Source of the DNA: Massiliimalia timonensis
GTDB taxonomy: Bacteria > Bacillota > Clostridia > Oscillospirales > Ruminococcaceae
DNA: 64,000 nt
Direction of reading: 5' to 3'
Assembly (NCBI RefSeq): GCF_900186585.1
Contig: NZ_FYDD01000002.1
Location: 248,001 to 312,000, forward strand
Positions 1 to 8,613 of this stretch are shown here, one piece after another; within the stretch, counting starts at the first letter, position 1, and each line of letters begins with the position of its first letter. The notes under the pieces were generated by a model. That model worked only from the letters and a program-made list of their open reading frames with translations, was not told the origin of the DNA and made no database searches. Both the position numbers and the translations under genes were made by a program.

Positions 1-452
1 TTCCCGGCAACTACGGTGGAGTCCCCATACTCCATTAGCAGATCAGGCAGCCTGACATACCGTACCCTGACATGGTTCAGGCAGGCTTCTTTTCCCAGGG
101 CACAGGCCAGGTAGGTCTTCCCTGAACCGGTAAATCCCTGGAGGATGATGCTCTGGTGCAAACCGATGTACTGGCCACTGAACAGGTTCTCAATGAGCTC
201 CCTGTTTAATCCGCGGCTGGCATAGATGACTCCCTGCCGGTTTGCCTGCGGAAAACGGAGCTTTGCTGACTTGATCAGCCGCTGTATCTTCCCATTGTAT
301 TTCTCCTGGTAAATGTAGTCCACCAGCCGCTGCATCCTTTCATCGAAGGGCAGGGCTATTGTCGCAGGATCCGCCTGCTGTACCTCCAGCCCTTTGATTG
401 CCTCGCCCAGATTAATTTCACGCAGCTTGCGCCTGGTCTCTTCATTGATCAT
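1..452 (-). CDS. istB: IS21-family helper ATPase IstB (3' part outside window)
   Basis: AAA+ ATPase that assists the IstA transposase in target capture. Translating the reverse strand from the ATG at 452 gives a DnaC-like protein with a Walker A motif (GFTGSGKT), followed by LACALGKEA and a stretch about YVRLPDLLMEYG, all typical of IstB. The ATG overlaps the last 11 bases of istA, the usual translational coupling in IS21 elements. The gene continues beyond base 1, so Walker B is not seen. Whether the copy is intact cannot be judged. Confidence 0.9.
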   Translation of the reverse strand, partial: MINEETRRKLREINLGEAIKGLEVQQADPATIALPFDERMQRLVDYIYQEKYNGKIQRLIKSAKLRFPQANRQGVIYASRGLNRELIENLFSGQYIGLHQSIILQGFTGSGKTYLACALGKEACLNHVRVRYVRLPDLLMEYGDSTVVAG

Positions 453-2010
453 CTCTGCCACCTCCGTAATAGCTGCTTCCCCTCAGGTATCCCATCTGGG
501 AATGGTCCTTTGCATTTGCTTTTTTGCGCTCTACGTAAATCTCATCTTGATTGGATGCAAGGATTGAATTAAGATGGTGGTAACGGGGCTTTTTAATCCC
601 GCTGGTGATGGCAAACTCACAGGCAGCTTCCAGGCGCGCTTCGGAGTATTTGTTGCTCAGTCTCAGGACGGCCAGCGCAGGGTTATAGCCCTGTTCTTTT
701 ATGGGAACCCCCTCAAAGATACGGTCAATCGCCTGTACCGTATAATCGCCGATGGATCGTGCCCAGTTTTTGATCCGGATATCATCCCATGGGGAAAACT
801 TGAACTTATCCGGCATATCTTCCGGATGGGTGGAATACTGGTTCCTCCGGCCAGCCGGGAAGCGGTTATGCGTGGCTATGCGAGCAGAACCGCTGTAGAT
901 CTCCACGGTGCTGTCCGTAACCTTTAGGTCAACACTCTTCCTGGCGTACTGGTAAGGACAAGAGTACCGGTTATACTCAAAGACGACATGGTAGTCGATG
1001 TTTACCTTCCTGCCATAGACCCACGTGGCGATCTCATAAGGGACAGACGGCAGTGGATGCAGGAACGGCTTCTCATCCAGGTAAGCGTCATAGCGGCTCC
1101 CTTCACGTTTCTGGAAACTCTCGTGGTTGAAGCCGTAGAGCTTTTTTGCAACGGCAGCTTTCAGATCCTCAAAGCTGTAAAAAGTCTCGTTCCTCAGCCG
1201 TGCGATGATCGCTGTTGCAATCTTCCCCACTGTGCCTTCCACGGAAGCTTTCTGTTTGGGTTTACAGATGCCTGCCGGCATGATGGCTGTCTGGTAGTGG
1301 CTGCCCAGGGCTTCATAATCCGCAGTCAGGACAACTTCCCCTTCTCTGGGATGGGATACAACGCCCGTCTTCAGGTTATCGCAGACAAGACGCGTGGCAA
1401 CCCCGCCGAAGAACCCATACATGTGGATGTGGGCGCGGATAAAGCTGTCCATCTTCATGTCCCGGCAGGGTTCCACGTAGGAGTACTGGCTGTAGGGCAG
1501 TGTCCCTACAAACAGGTATACGGTTACGATCTCCCCTGTGGAAGTGTCGACATAGGTCATGGTAGGCCCTGACCAATCTACCTCCACAGCAACGCCGGGC
1601 TTATGTTCCAGGTGGTTCGTAAGCTTGTTTACAATCGTGTATTCGCTGTAGCCCTGGCAGTATTTCGTATATCCCATGGGAATGTTGCCAGACGCCCTGC
1701 ATTTGTCCTGGTATTCCTGCCAAAGGAGCTTCAGCGTCACGCCCGTACGTTTCAGTTCCTGATGGACATACTCGTAATCCGGCTTGTCATACAAGCTTTC
1801 CAGGGCAAACTTGTCCGGATAAAACTTGCGGTAAACCGTATCCTCATCCATCTGGGCGATGTCCTCATAGGATATGCCCATCCTGTCAGCGATGTGGAAC
1901 ACATCACCGACAGAGTTCTTTGAAATGTGCCTGCTGGCGGCGATTGCATTCCGCCCCATCCCGGCACTGCGAAGCTCCAGTATCAGCTTCACGTTAATCT
2001 TTTTGGCCAT
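442..2010 (-). CDS. istA: IS21-family transposase IstA
   Basis: DDE transposase of 522 aa that cuts and joins the ends of an IS21-type element. An N-terminal helix-turn-helix (about residues 5-45) is followed by an rve/integrase core. The likely catalytic residues are D145 (VEVDWSG), D211 (VCDNLKTG) and E258 (ASVEGTVG). The length is usual for the family and no lesion is seen, so the gene looks intact. A purine-rich ribosome site (GGAGG) lies just upstream on the minus strand. It runs into istB with an 11-bp overlap. The insertion lies beside the truncated rhamnosidase at 2405. Confidence 0.95.
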   Translation of the reverse strand: MAKKINVKLILELRSAGMGRNAIAASRHISKNSVGDVFHIADRMGISYEDIAQMDEDTVYRKFYPDKFALESLYDKPDYEYVHQELKRTGVTLKLLWQEYQDKCRASGNIPMGYTKYCQGYSEYTIVNKLTNHLEHKPGVAVEVDWSGPTMTYVDTSTGEIVTVYLFVGTLPYSQYSYVEPCRDMKMDSFIRAHIHMYGFFGGVATRLVCDNLKTGVVSHPREGEVVLTADYEALGSHYQTAIMPAGICKPKQKASVEGTVGKIATAIIARLRNETFYSFEDLKAAVAKKLYGFNHESFQKREGSRYDAYLDEKPFLHPLPSVPYEIATWVYGRKVNIDYHVVFEYNRYSCPYQYARKSVDLKVTDSTVEIYSGSARIATHNRFPAGRRNQYSTHPEDMPDKFKFSPWDDIRIKNWARSIGDYTVQAIDRIFEGVPIKEQGYNPALAVLRLSNKYSEARLEAACEFAITSGIKKPRYHHLNSILASNQDEIYVERKKANAKDHSQMGYLRGSSYYGGGRDDQ

Positions 2011-2404
2011 GTTTTCGGCCTCCTTTCATAGAATCGGAGACTATTTCTCCAATAAAGATTCTACAAAAGAATAGCTGAAGTAAAAACCTGGCCTCTCGGC
2101 ATCGGGGCGGATCTATTGCATGAACTGATCAATGGTGGATCACTTATGTGTACTGGTGGATCTCAAAAGCGTATCGATGGCCCTCATAGCGTGAAATATT
2201 CAGTTTACTCTTTTTTGTCAAAACGGGATATCCAAAAGTAAAAAAGTGATTAAATTTGAACTTCCAATCCCCGGACCTAGGATAATTTGTGATTCTAGTA
2301 AATTTAGTAAAAAATAGGACATAAAGTCATTGCCGTGTGATTGTTCTTATAGTCGGCATATAGTGAGATTGATTCAGAAAGATCAAGATGGTGGAGGAAG
2401 GACG
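2011..2404. other. IS21 end and gap before truncated rhamnosidase gene
   Basis: No gene is seen here. The 9-mer TGGTGGATC occurs twice, about 2131 and 2152, as expected for the multiple transposase-binding repeats at an IS21 end. A plausible outer boundary is the CA at about 2186, since IS21 ends read TG...CA, but no second end or target duplication is visible. The rest is AT-rich, with a GGAGGAAGG ribosome site before 2405. Confidence 0.45.
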
Positions 2405-3181
2405 ATGGATTTTAAAAATGTTATTTGGATTACCGGCGATCAAAACTGTACGGCTCCGATATTCCGCCGTGAATTTTCAATTAGGTCAGTAAAGGAAGCT
2501 AAAATTTCAATTTGCGGATTGGGATTTTTTGAATTATATCTAAATGGAAAAAAGGTCAGCGATGACTTGTTTGTTCCCGTTTGGACGAACTATGAGAAAA
2601 GAGAGAATAGAAGGCTTTTGTATCCATTGCAGGATGAGCTTTCCAACTACCGTACCTACTATTTGGAATATGACGTATCCTCTTATTTGAACGAGGGAGT
2701 CAATACCATTGGGGTGATGCTGGGAAACGGCTGGTATCATCAGGTCAGACGCACCGAAGAGGGGGATTTAGACTATGGTTTTCCCAAGCTTTGTTTTGAA
2801 CTGCTGATAACAGATCAAGCCGGACAAACTTTGCAGTTTTACAGTGACTCTGAGATGAAATGGTCGGAAAGTGAGATCCTTGAAAACAACTTATTTTTTG
2901 GGGAACTGCACGACCTGCGTAAAAAACAGGATGGCTGGATGCTGTCAGGATTTGACGACAGTGCATGGAAACCTGCGTGTCAGGTGCCTGCTCCGGAAAC
3001 CAATTTTTACCGGCAGAATTGTCCGGCCGATAAGATAATCCGTTCGGTTACGCCCCAATTAGTGTATACCGAAAAGGACCGGAGAATCTATGATTGCGGT
3101 GAAAATATTACGGGTTTTGTCTCAGTACGCTGTCTGGTCAGCTCGGGAAAATGTATATTCCGTATTTTCTATTCACTATGA
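2405..3181 (+). pseudogene. Truncated alpha-L-rhamnosidase (GH78), N-terminal part only
   Basis: The start at 2405 follows GGAGGAAGGACG. The 258 residues match the N-terminal beta-sandwich domains of bacterial GH78 rhamnosidases (for example GFFELYLNGKKVSDD, VMLGNGWYHQ, and late on IYDCGENITGFVSVR). Full enzymes have roughly 700-1000 residues and a C-terminal (alpha/alpha)6 catalytic barrel, which is absent. The last residues (after about 3130) no longer resemble the family, and a stop at 3179-3181 ends the frame. I infer a deletion that removed the catalytic part. The product would be inactive as a glycosidase. The LacI gene at 3350 was probably its local regulator. Confidence 0.8.
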
Positions 3182-3182
3182 C

Positions 3183-3194
3183 TAAAACGTTTTA
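3183..3194. promoter_or_regulatory. LacI-type operator palindrome 1
   Basis: A perfect 12-bp palindrome TAAAACGTTTTA with a central CG, the usual form of LacI/GalR-family operators. A related site lies at 3312-3326, directly before the LacI gene, so it may be the distal half of an autoregulatory pair. Confidence 0.5.
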
Positions 3195-3311
3195 TATTAT
3201 TAATGAGTCGATTTTTACCATTATTTGATTTATATTTACATTATTTAAACAAAATAGTAGATATATTATTGTAATATTTTTACTTTTATGTTAAACTATA
3301 TAATAAATTAT

Positions 3312-3326
3312 TTGAAACGTTTTGAA
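3312..3326. promoter_or_regulatory. LacI-type operator palindrome 2
   Basis: TTGAAACGTTTTGAA, with the core AAACGTTT, lies 24 bp before the LacI gene start. Its position suggests autoregulation. The same core occurs at 3183-3194. Confidence 0.5.
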
Positions 3327-3349
3327 TCACAAGAAAGCCGGTGTTCTTT

Positions 3350-4360
3350 ATGTCTGAATCTACTATTAAAGACGTTGCTCGTACAGCCCATGTTTCCATC
3401 GGAACTGCTTCCATGGCATTAAACGGGAAGCCTGGCGTAAACGAAGATACCAGGCAGCGAGTTTTAGAAGCAGCTAGAATACTAAACTATAAGCCTAATC
3501 GATATGCCCGATTTCTTACCGGGAAAAAGACCAATGTAGTAGGCTTGATCGTAACCGATATCACGAATCCTTTTTTCGGTAATATGATTGATGTAATTCA
3601 GGAAGAACTTGGACATCACGGCTACGATATTGTGCTGGGGATTTCACGAGGGAGTATTTCCGAAGAAAAACGAATCATACAAAAATTTATTGATCTGCAC
3701 GTAGATGGAGTAATTGCAGTTCCTTCCCATAACCCTACACCTGACACCTTTCATTATCAGAAATTACAAAATCTAAATATCCCAATTTGTTTTATCACTT
3801 CATATTATCCCAATATAGAAGCCCCTTGTGTAATGACAGATCTCAGCGATGGCGCTTATCAGCTTACCAAATATCTGTTAGAAAATGGCCATCACCGTAT
3901 TGCCTACTTAGTCGGGAACCGTTCTGTTCCGGTTTCTAACCTTCGGGTGGAAGGATACCTTTCCGCGTATCGCAGTCTTGGTATTTCTCATCAATCCAGT
4001 TGGATCGTTGCCGATGAAGTAACTTTTCAAGGCGGATATTCGGCAACGGAACATGTATTATCACAATTTCGTCCTGATGCCATCTTAACGGTTAATGATT
4101 TTATGGCTATGGGCGTATTGAAATGTTTGAAAGAGCGACATATCAAGGTTCCACAAGATATATCTGTTGCAGGATACGACGATTTGCTGTATGCATCTGT
4201 ACTGGAGACACCGCTTACTACCGTTCATCAGCCGATTAAACAAATATGTCAGCGCACTGTATCCACTATGCTCAACTTACTATCTGATGCCAATACCCCG
4301 GTTGAAAAAGTTCTTCTCAAGCCTAAACTCGTGATACGTGAATCTTCTTGTCCACATTAA
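3350..4360 (+). CDS. LacI-family transcriptional regulator
   Basis: Sugar-responsive repressor of 336 aa. The N-terminal helix-turn-helix (TIKDVARTAHVSIGTASMAL) and hinge helix are followed by a periplasmic-binding-protein-like sensor domain (GLIVTDITNPFF, DVSVAGYDD-type motif near the end). ATG 3350 is preferred over the in-frame GTG at 3341 because AAGAAAG at 3331 is better spaced from it. Two AAACGTTT palindromes lie upstream. Its likely regulon, a rhamnosidase and an ABC permease on either side, is decayed, so it may be an orphan regulator. Confidence 0.92.
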   Translation: MSESTIKDVARTAHVSIGTASMALNGKPGVNEDTRQRVLEAARILNYKPNRYARFLTGKKTNVVGLIVTDITNPFFGNMIDVIQEELGHHGYDIVLGISRGSISEEKRIIQKFIDLHVDGVIAVPSHNPTPDTFHYQKLQNLNIPICFITSYYPNIEAPCVMTDLSDGAYQLTKYLLENGHHRIAYLVGNRSVPVSNLRVEGYLSAYRSLGISHQSSWIVADEVTFQGGYSATEHVLSQFRPDAILTVNDFMAMGVLKCLKERHIKVPQDISVAGYDDLLYASVLETPLTTVHQPIKQICQRTVSTMLNLLSDANTPVEKVLLKPKLVIRESSCPH

Positions 4361-4589
4361 AAATGCTATGAAGCATTCCAACGATTCTTTTTGATTTTTT
4401 CTAAAGCCAAGAAGAGGAACAAAAAAAGTGGAGTTTCCGCCTGACTTTTTAAGCTGGAGACGCCGCTTTGTTCTATTGGTCAGCTTTTGGAATTGGTGTA
4501 TTTAGAAATGTGACAGGGGTCAATGTTTTGGTGTGCCGTGCATTTGCTGATGTTTTTGCCCTTATGAGCGGAAACAAGGGGAATTTTTA

Positions 4590-4878
4590 TTCTCCGCAGA
4601 TCACCTTATCCAGCAGTCTTGCAATAGCCAGTAAATTGTTCATCAAACCTGTTTCTTTTACGATAATATAGGTCGGGATCACCCGCCGTTAAACAGCATT
4701 GTAATAATATAAAGAATATTGAGTGTTTTTCGTCCCACAAAATCCTGTCTTGCGCCAACATAACCAACGAAAACGATAAAAAACACCTGTAACGCCGTGC
4801 CTAGTGTAGCAGTCCCGATACTGTTGGATGCGGATACCCAAAATGCTTTTTGTGAAACTAAGACCTCATATGCCTCTT
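4590..4878 (-). pseudogene. Relic of carbohydrate ABC transporter permease (YtcP/LplC-like)
   Basis: On the minus strand, one frame from about 4878 reads EAYEVLVSQKAFW, then SNSIGTATLGTALQVFF, then FVGRKTLNI and TMLFNGG. At about 4681 the frame breaks, and after a 1-base shift it continues as IPTYIIVKETGLMNNLLAI. This is the conserved middle of MalG-like sugar permeases (the family has NGGLIPTYL...GLLNT). Both ends are missing and a stop lies just upstream. With the truncated GH78 gene and the LacI gene it suggests a degraded glycoside-uptake locus. The match is from memory of the family. Confidence 0.65.
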
Positions 4879-4936
4879 ACATAAAAAGAAAAAATGGTCT
4901 TAATACTGACATACCTGAAAGCACAAATAATGGTTG

Positions 4937-4972
4937 AATTTTCTGCCGAAATAATCCGGCAGAAAATTTTTT
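4937..4972. terminator. Hairpin followed by T run
   Basis: Arms AATTTTCTGCCG (4937-4948) and CGGCAGAAAATT (4957-4968) form a 12-bp stem with an 8-nt loop, followed by TTTT. It could be a terminator or attenuator ahead of the redox operon. Confidence 0.5.
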
Positions 4973-4986
4973 GTGATAAAATCACA
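4972..4986. promoter_or_regulatory. Crp/Fnr-like palindrome TGTGA-N5-TCACA
   Basis: A 15-bp inverted repeat, TGTGA and TCACA separated by 5 bases. Classical Crp/Fnr sites have 6, so the match is only suggestive. It lies 55 bp before the DUF6132/ccdA/tlpA operon, where a redox regulator would make sense. Confidence 0.3.
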
Positions 4987-5040
4987 GAAATCAATATTGC
5001 TTTCCGATATGCTATAAACCATATCATAGAAAGAGAGACT

Positions 5041-5259
5041 ATGCGCATGAAAATAAAATTCCGGAAACTCCTTCGGCCGATCCTGTTCATCATAGGCGGC
5101 GCAATAGTTGGCTTGGTATATTATTACTTGGTTGGCTGCGAAAACGGTTCGTGCCCGCTGACCTCGAACCTATGGCTCACAATGGGGTATATGGGGCTTG
5201 TCGGTGGGATTTTATCTGCTGTCTTTTCAAAAGGGGGAAGTGAAACATGCAATATGTAA
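5041..5259 (+). CDS. DUF6132-type small membrane protein
   Basis: Protein of 72 aa with two hydrophobic segments (about PILFIIGGAIVGLVYYYLVG, and LWLTMGYMGLVGGILSAVF) around a Cys motif GCENGSCPLTSN. This form occurs in small proteins (DUF6132) encoded beside thioredoxin and CcdA genes. The start at 5041 follows AGAAAGAGAG. The 3' end overlaps ccdA by 13 bp, so the two are coupled. The function is unknown. A role in moving reducing equivalents with CcdA is an inference from context. Confidence 0.8.
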   Translation: MRMKIKFRKLLRPILFIIGGAIVGLVYYYLVGCENGSCPLTSNLWLTMGYMGLVGGILSAVFSKGGSETCNM

Positions 5260-5909
5260 TCTCCTTTTTAGAAGGGATCATTACCTTTATTTCTCCCTGT
5301 CTTTTACCGATGCTGCCGATCTATATCTCCTATTTCGCAGGCGGGGGAGAAAGAAGGATGAAGAAAACTGTAACCGGGGCGCTTGGATTCGTTCTCGGTT
5401 TTACCCTTGTTTTTATGGCTATGGGCGCCCTTGCCGGAACCATTGGAGGATTTTTGCGCGAATATCAGACCGCGGTGAATATTATTTCCGGGCTTATCGT
5501 CATTTGTTTCGGCCTGAATTTTCTCGGTGTTTTCAGGCTGAATTTGTTCAAGGGGATCAATCATAAAATGGATACCCGCGATATGGGATTTTTTTCGACT
5601 CTGTTGTTTGGCATGGTTTTTTCCATCGGGTGGACGCCATGTGTCGGCGCTTTTCTCGGTTCGGCTTTGATGCTTGCCTCACAGCAAGGACATGTATTGG
5701 AAGGGACCTTTATGCTGCTGACCTATTCATTGGGGCTGGGGATCCCTTTTGTTCTGAGTGCTGTGTTGATCGACTATTTAAAGTCGGCGTTTCACTGGAT
5801 CAAAAGACATTATCAAGTGATCAATATGATCAGCGGCGGCCTGCTTGTCATAATTGGCGTCTTTATGGCGACCGGATTGTTGGGACGGCTGCTCAGCCTA
5901 TTAAGCTAA
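5247..5909 (+). CDS. ccdA: CcdA-type thiol-disulfide transporter
   Basis: Polytopic membrane protein of 220 aa with about six TM helices that carries electrons from cytoplasmic thioredoxin to the extracytoplasmic face. The two conserved cysteines sit in SPCLLPMLP near the N-terminus and GWTPCVGAFLG mid-protein, as in the CcdA/DsbD core. The ribosome site is AAGGGGGAAG. It overlaps the DUF6132 gene and is followed 13 bp later by a thioredoxin-like lipoprotein or anchor protein, which is the likely partner. The length is usual. Confidence 0.93.
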   Translation: MQYVISFLEGIITFISPCLLPMLPIYISYFAGGGERRMKKTVTGALGFVLGFTLVFMAMGALAGTIGGFLREYQTAVNIISGLIVICFGLNFLGVFRLNLFKGINHKMDTRDMGFFSTLLFGMVFSIGWTPCVGAFLGSALMLASQQGHVLEGTFMLLTYSLGLGIPFVLSAVLIDYLKSAFHWIKRHYQVINMISGGLLVIIGVFMATGLLGRLLSLLS

Positions 5910-5922
5910 GGGAGATTACTGT

Positions 5923-6501
5923 ATGAAAAACAAAAAGATCCTGCTCATCATAATTTTGGCATTTATTCTACTGCTTGGCGGCGCCTACCTGCTTTACACG
6001 AAATTTAGTGAAGGTTTCCAACCGGAACAGCTTGGGACACAGCAGACTGACAGCAGCTCTGAAGCTTCTGGGCAGGAAAAACAGTTGGCGCCGGATTTTA
6101 CCGTTTATGACAAAGACGGCCGTGAAGTACAGTTGTCGGATTACTTTGGAAAGCCCATCGTACTCAATTTTTGGGCGAGCTGGTGCGGCCCCTGTCAAAG
6201 CGAGATGCCGGAGTTTGACGAGAAATATAGGGAGCTTGCGGGAAACGTGGAGTTTTTAATGGTCAATATGACGGATGGAAGCCGCGAAACTCTGGAAATT
6301 GCAAGTAGCTACGTGAACAAGGAGGGATTCTCCTTTCCGGTTTTATATGACCAGAGCATAGATGCGGCAACTACGTACAGTGTTTATTCTCTGCCAACCA
6401 CGTATTTTATAGATAAGGATGGATATCTGACCGCGCAGGCTTCCGGGGCGATTGATGGGGAAACGCTCCAAAAGGGGATTGATATGATATACGTCCCATA
6501 A
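5923..6501 (+). CDS. TlpA/ResA-like extracytoplasmic thioredoxin
   Basis: Protein of 192 aa with an N-terminal membrane anchor (about residues 5-25), a Ser/Gln-rich linker and a TlpA-type thioredoxin fold. The active site is WCGPC (C88, C91), and the cis-Pro region is LPTTYFID. It would reduce or isomerise disulfides outside the membrane, re-reduced by the CcdA encoded just upstream. A terminator follows, closing a three-gene operon (5041-6501). Confidence 0.92.
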   Translation: MKNKKILLIIILAFILLLGGAYLLYTKFSEGFQPEQLGTQQTDSSSEASGQEKQLAPDFTVYDKDGREVQLSDYFGKPIVLNFWASWCGPCQSEMPEFDEKYRELAGNVEFLMVNMTDGSRETLEIASSYVNKEGFSFPVLYDQSIDAATTYSVYSLPTTYFIDKDGYLTAQASGAIDGETLQKGIDMIYVP

Positions 6502-6524
6502 ATAACCGGCATGAAAATGAAATA

Positions 6525-6580
6525 AGGGGCTGGATTTAGATACTCCTTTTTGAGTTCCAAATCCAGCCCTTTTGTTTTTT
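6525..6580 (+). terminator. Rho-independent terminator of redox operon
   Basis: GGGCTGGATTT pairs with AAATCCAGCCC, followed by TTTTGTTTTTT. Confidence 0.85.
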
Positions 6581-6677
6581 AGACATCATAACGGTTTCGT
6601 TGTTCTAAATGAAAGCGCTAAAAGAATGCCTCGCTATCATGTCCTGTTTTTTGTTTACTACTCTATTTTCGCCGGCT

Positions 6678-7945
6678 TCAGACGGCGGCCGCTGTAACAA
6701 GTACCAGTATGATCGTGGTCAGAATCGTAGAGACCCAGATCAGCGCGTCGCCGCCAGACAGGATCTGTACAATGGACAATACCGACGCCAGAATAGAGAC
6801 GATCCCAAAGAGGGTGATAATGTTGATCACAGTTTCATTGCGTGCCCGTTCGATCTCCTGCTGGTGTTCTATCAGGAGGCTCAGTTTGCTGCTGATGTCT
6901 TGGATTGCTGGGAATGTCGTTTACTTCCAGCAGATGTGCGTAGATTTGCTTGACATTATGCCAGCGCGATAGGTTTGCCGGTGTCACTGTTCCAAATGCC
7001 TGGAATTTTAACATCAGGTTTTTCAGACGTTTGATCTGCCCTTTTTCCAGATGGGTGATCAATTCAGTAAAGCGCAGGCAAGTATATTTTTCGTATAAGG
7101 ACAACAATACTACCGGCAGCCCGTCATTGGCTTGCGCTTGCGTTTCTGCGGCCCAATCCATCGCTTCATTCGCGACTACATAGGAGATCGCCTGTGAAGC
7201 GACACAGCATCCCCACCGGTAGGTGTTGAACGATTGGTGCTTCACCGCATAAACGTAACGAATATCGTCTTCAGACATATCCTCGATCGGTGCGTCCAGC
7301 GGCATCATTTTGTGCAGGTTAAAGGTGATTTTTTGCATTTCCTCCAGGGTGTCAAAACGCTTTGGGACCATTGCAAAAATATAAGCGTAGGCGTCTAGCA
7401 AAAAGGAAGAGGGACCGTCAAAAAACTTGTGGAGGCCAAGCGGCGTGCAGAAATCTGCCAGCTAGTTTTCCATGGAAAAGGGATGTCTTTCCCCGGAGCC
7501 GTCTATCCATTGAAAGACGGCGGCGCTGTAGGCGAACCCCGGATTGCAGATGGGCTTCAGCGCCTCCAGCTGCGTAAAGGACAGGCTTAAGCAGAGGAAA
7601 GCGACCTGTGTATGGAACAGATACAGGTAGGAAGAGGCCAGTTCAAACGAATAAGTCCCCTCATTGTCAGAAACAAGGGATCTTTGCAGGTCTACAGGCT
7701 TTAGGGTATCACAGATCTTTGAAGTGAGATCTTGGCATTTAATGATATAACAAGAACCGACCGTCGCTTCATTGGAGCGTTCCAGCATGGCCTTGATATT
7801 TTCGTTGAGGTCCATTGTGGTCAACGGCTGATAACTTCCGATCTCTTCTAGCCGTGAATATTGAAGCTTGTCAGCATCGTATTTTCAACGGAATGATTAG
7901 AAAACACCCATATTGGGCCTGATTGATCTCCTCTTGATTTAACAT
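6678..7945 (-). pseudogene. Broken gene for unknown protein with C-terminal TM pair
   Basis: A minus-strand gene that would start at ATG 7945, after AAAGGGGAA, and end at the TGA at 6678. It has at least three lesions: a frameshift near 7880, after MLNQEEINQAQYGCF...; an in-frame TAG at 7462-7464, after HPFSMEN; and a frameshift near 6909. After the last, the frame continues as ISSKLSLLIEHQQEIERARN and two hydrophobic helices ending at VTAAAV. The restored protein would have about 420 residues. The family is not recognised. The C-terminal helix pair after a charged coiled stretch recalls CorA-like layouts, but the GMN motif is absent. Confidence 0.7.
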
Positions 7946-8117
7946 TTCCCCTTTCATTGACCTCATTATAACAAAAAGAATGCGGGCTGGCAATCAAAGA
8001 AAGCCCCTCGGAATAGTTTGTGGAACAAAGCTTTTGGTTTGCTTTCTCCGGTAAAGCTGTGCTATAATGTGGGCAGTATACAGATGAAAAAATCATGGGA
8101 ACAGAAAGGGAAAAACG

Positions 8118-8534
8118 ATGGATACGACAGAGGTTGTAGCGGCATTGATCAAGGAACAGGACCGCTTTTTGATTTGTCAGCGGCCTGCGGGAAAATCCCT
8201 TGCATTGTTTTGGGAATTTGTAGGCGGAAAGGTGGAACAAGGGGAAACAAAGGAACAGGCCCTGGTCCGGGAGTGTCAGGAGGAGCTTGGGGTCATTGTT
8301 GCGGTAGGGGATGTCTTTTGGGAGGTGACCTATCACTATCCAGACGCGATCGTTCATCTGACCTTGTTTGAAGCAAATATCAAAGAGGGCACGCCCCAAA
8401 AATTGGAGCATCAGGACATTCGGTGGATCAAAAAGGAAGAGATTCCCCATTATGATTTCTGCCCGGCCAACAAGGATGTCTTAGAACGGCTTCAAAACCT
8501 ACCTGTCCGAGAAACAACACACCGCGGCTTTTAG
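8118..8534 (+). CDS. Nudix hydrolase, MutT-like
   Basis: Protein of 138 aa that would hydrolyse oxidised or other nucleoside triphosphates. The Nudix box fits GX5EX7REUXEEXGU: G37, E43, R51-E52, E55-E56, G58 (GGKVEQGETKEQ then ALVRECQEELGV). The N-terminus VVAALIKEQDRFLICQRP is like MutT/CTP pyrophosphohydrolases. The start at 8118 follows GGGAAAAACG. It is a single gene, with a strong terminator downstream. Confidence 0.9.
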   Translation: MDTTEVVAALIKEQDRFLICQRPAGKSLALFWEFVGGKVEQGETKEQALVRECQEELGVIVAVGDVFWEVTYHYPDAIVHLTLFEANIKEGTPQKLEHQDIRWIKKEEIPHYDFCPANKDVLERLQNLPVRETTHRGF

Positions 8535-8549
8535 GGGAAACGCTATCGA

Positions 8550-8594
8550 CCGGACAAGCCGATCCTACAAGGAATCGGCTTGTCCGGTTTTTTT
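8550..8594 (+). terminator. Rho-independent terminator after Nudix gene
   Basis: A 14-bp stem of CCGGACAAGCCGAT with ATCGGCTTGTCCGG, followed by seven T. Confidence 0.92.
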
Positions 8595-8613
8595 AGAGTA
8601 TGACCAAAAACGC

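Larger units (their letters stand above)
4361..5040. other. Decayed intergenic tract
   Basis: No intact gene is seen. On the minus strand it holds a relic of a sugar ABC-transporter permease (4590-4878). Its right part carries a hairpin and a short palindrome before the DUF6132/ccdA operon. A short plus-strand frame at 4468-4671 is not supported by any recognisable motif. Confidence 0.6.
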
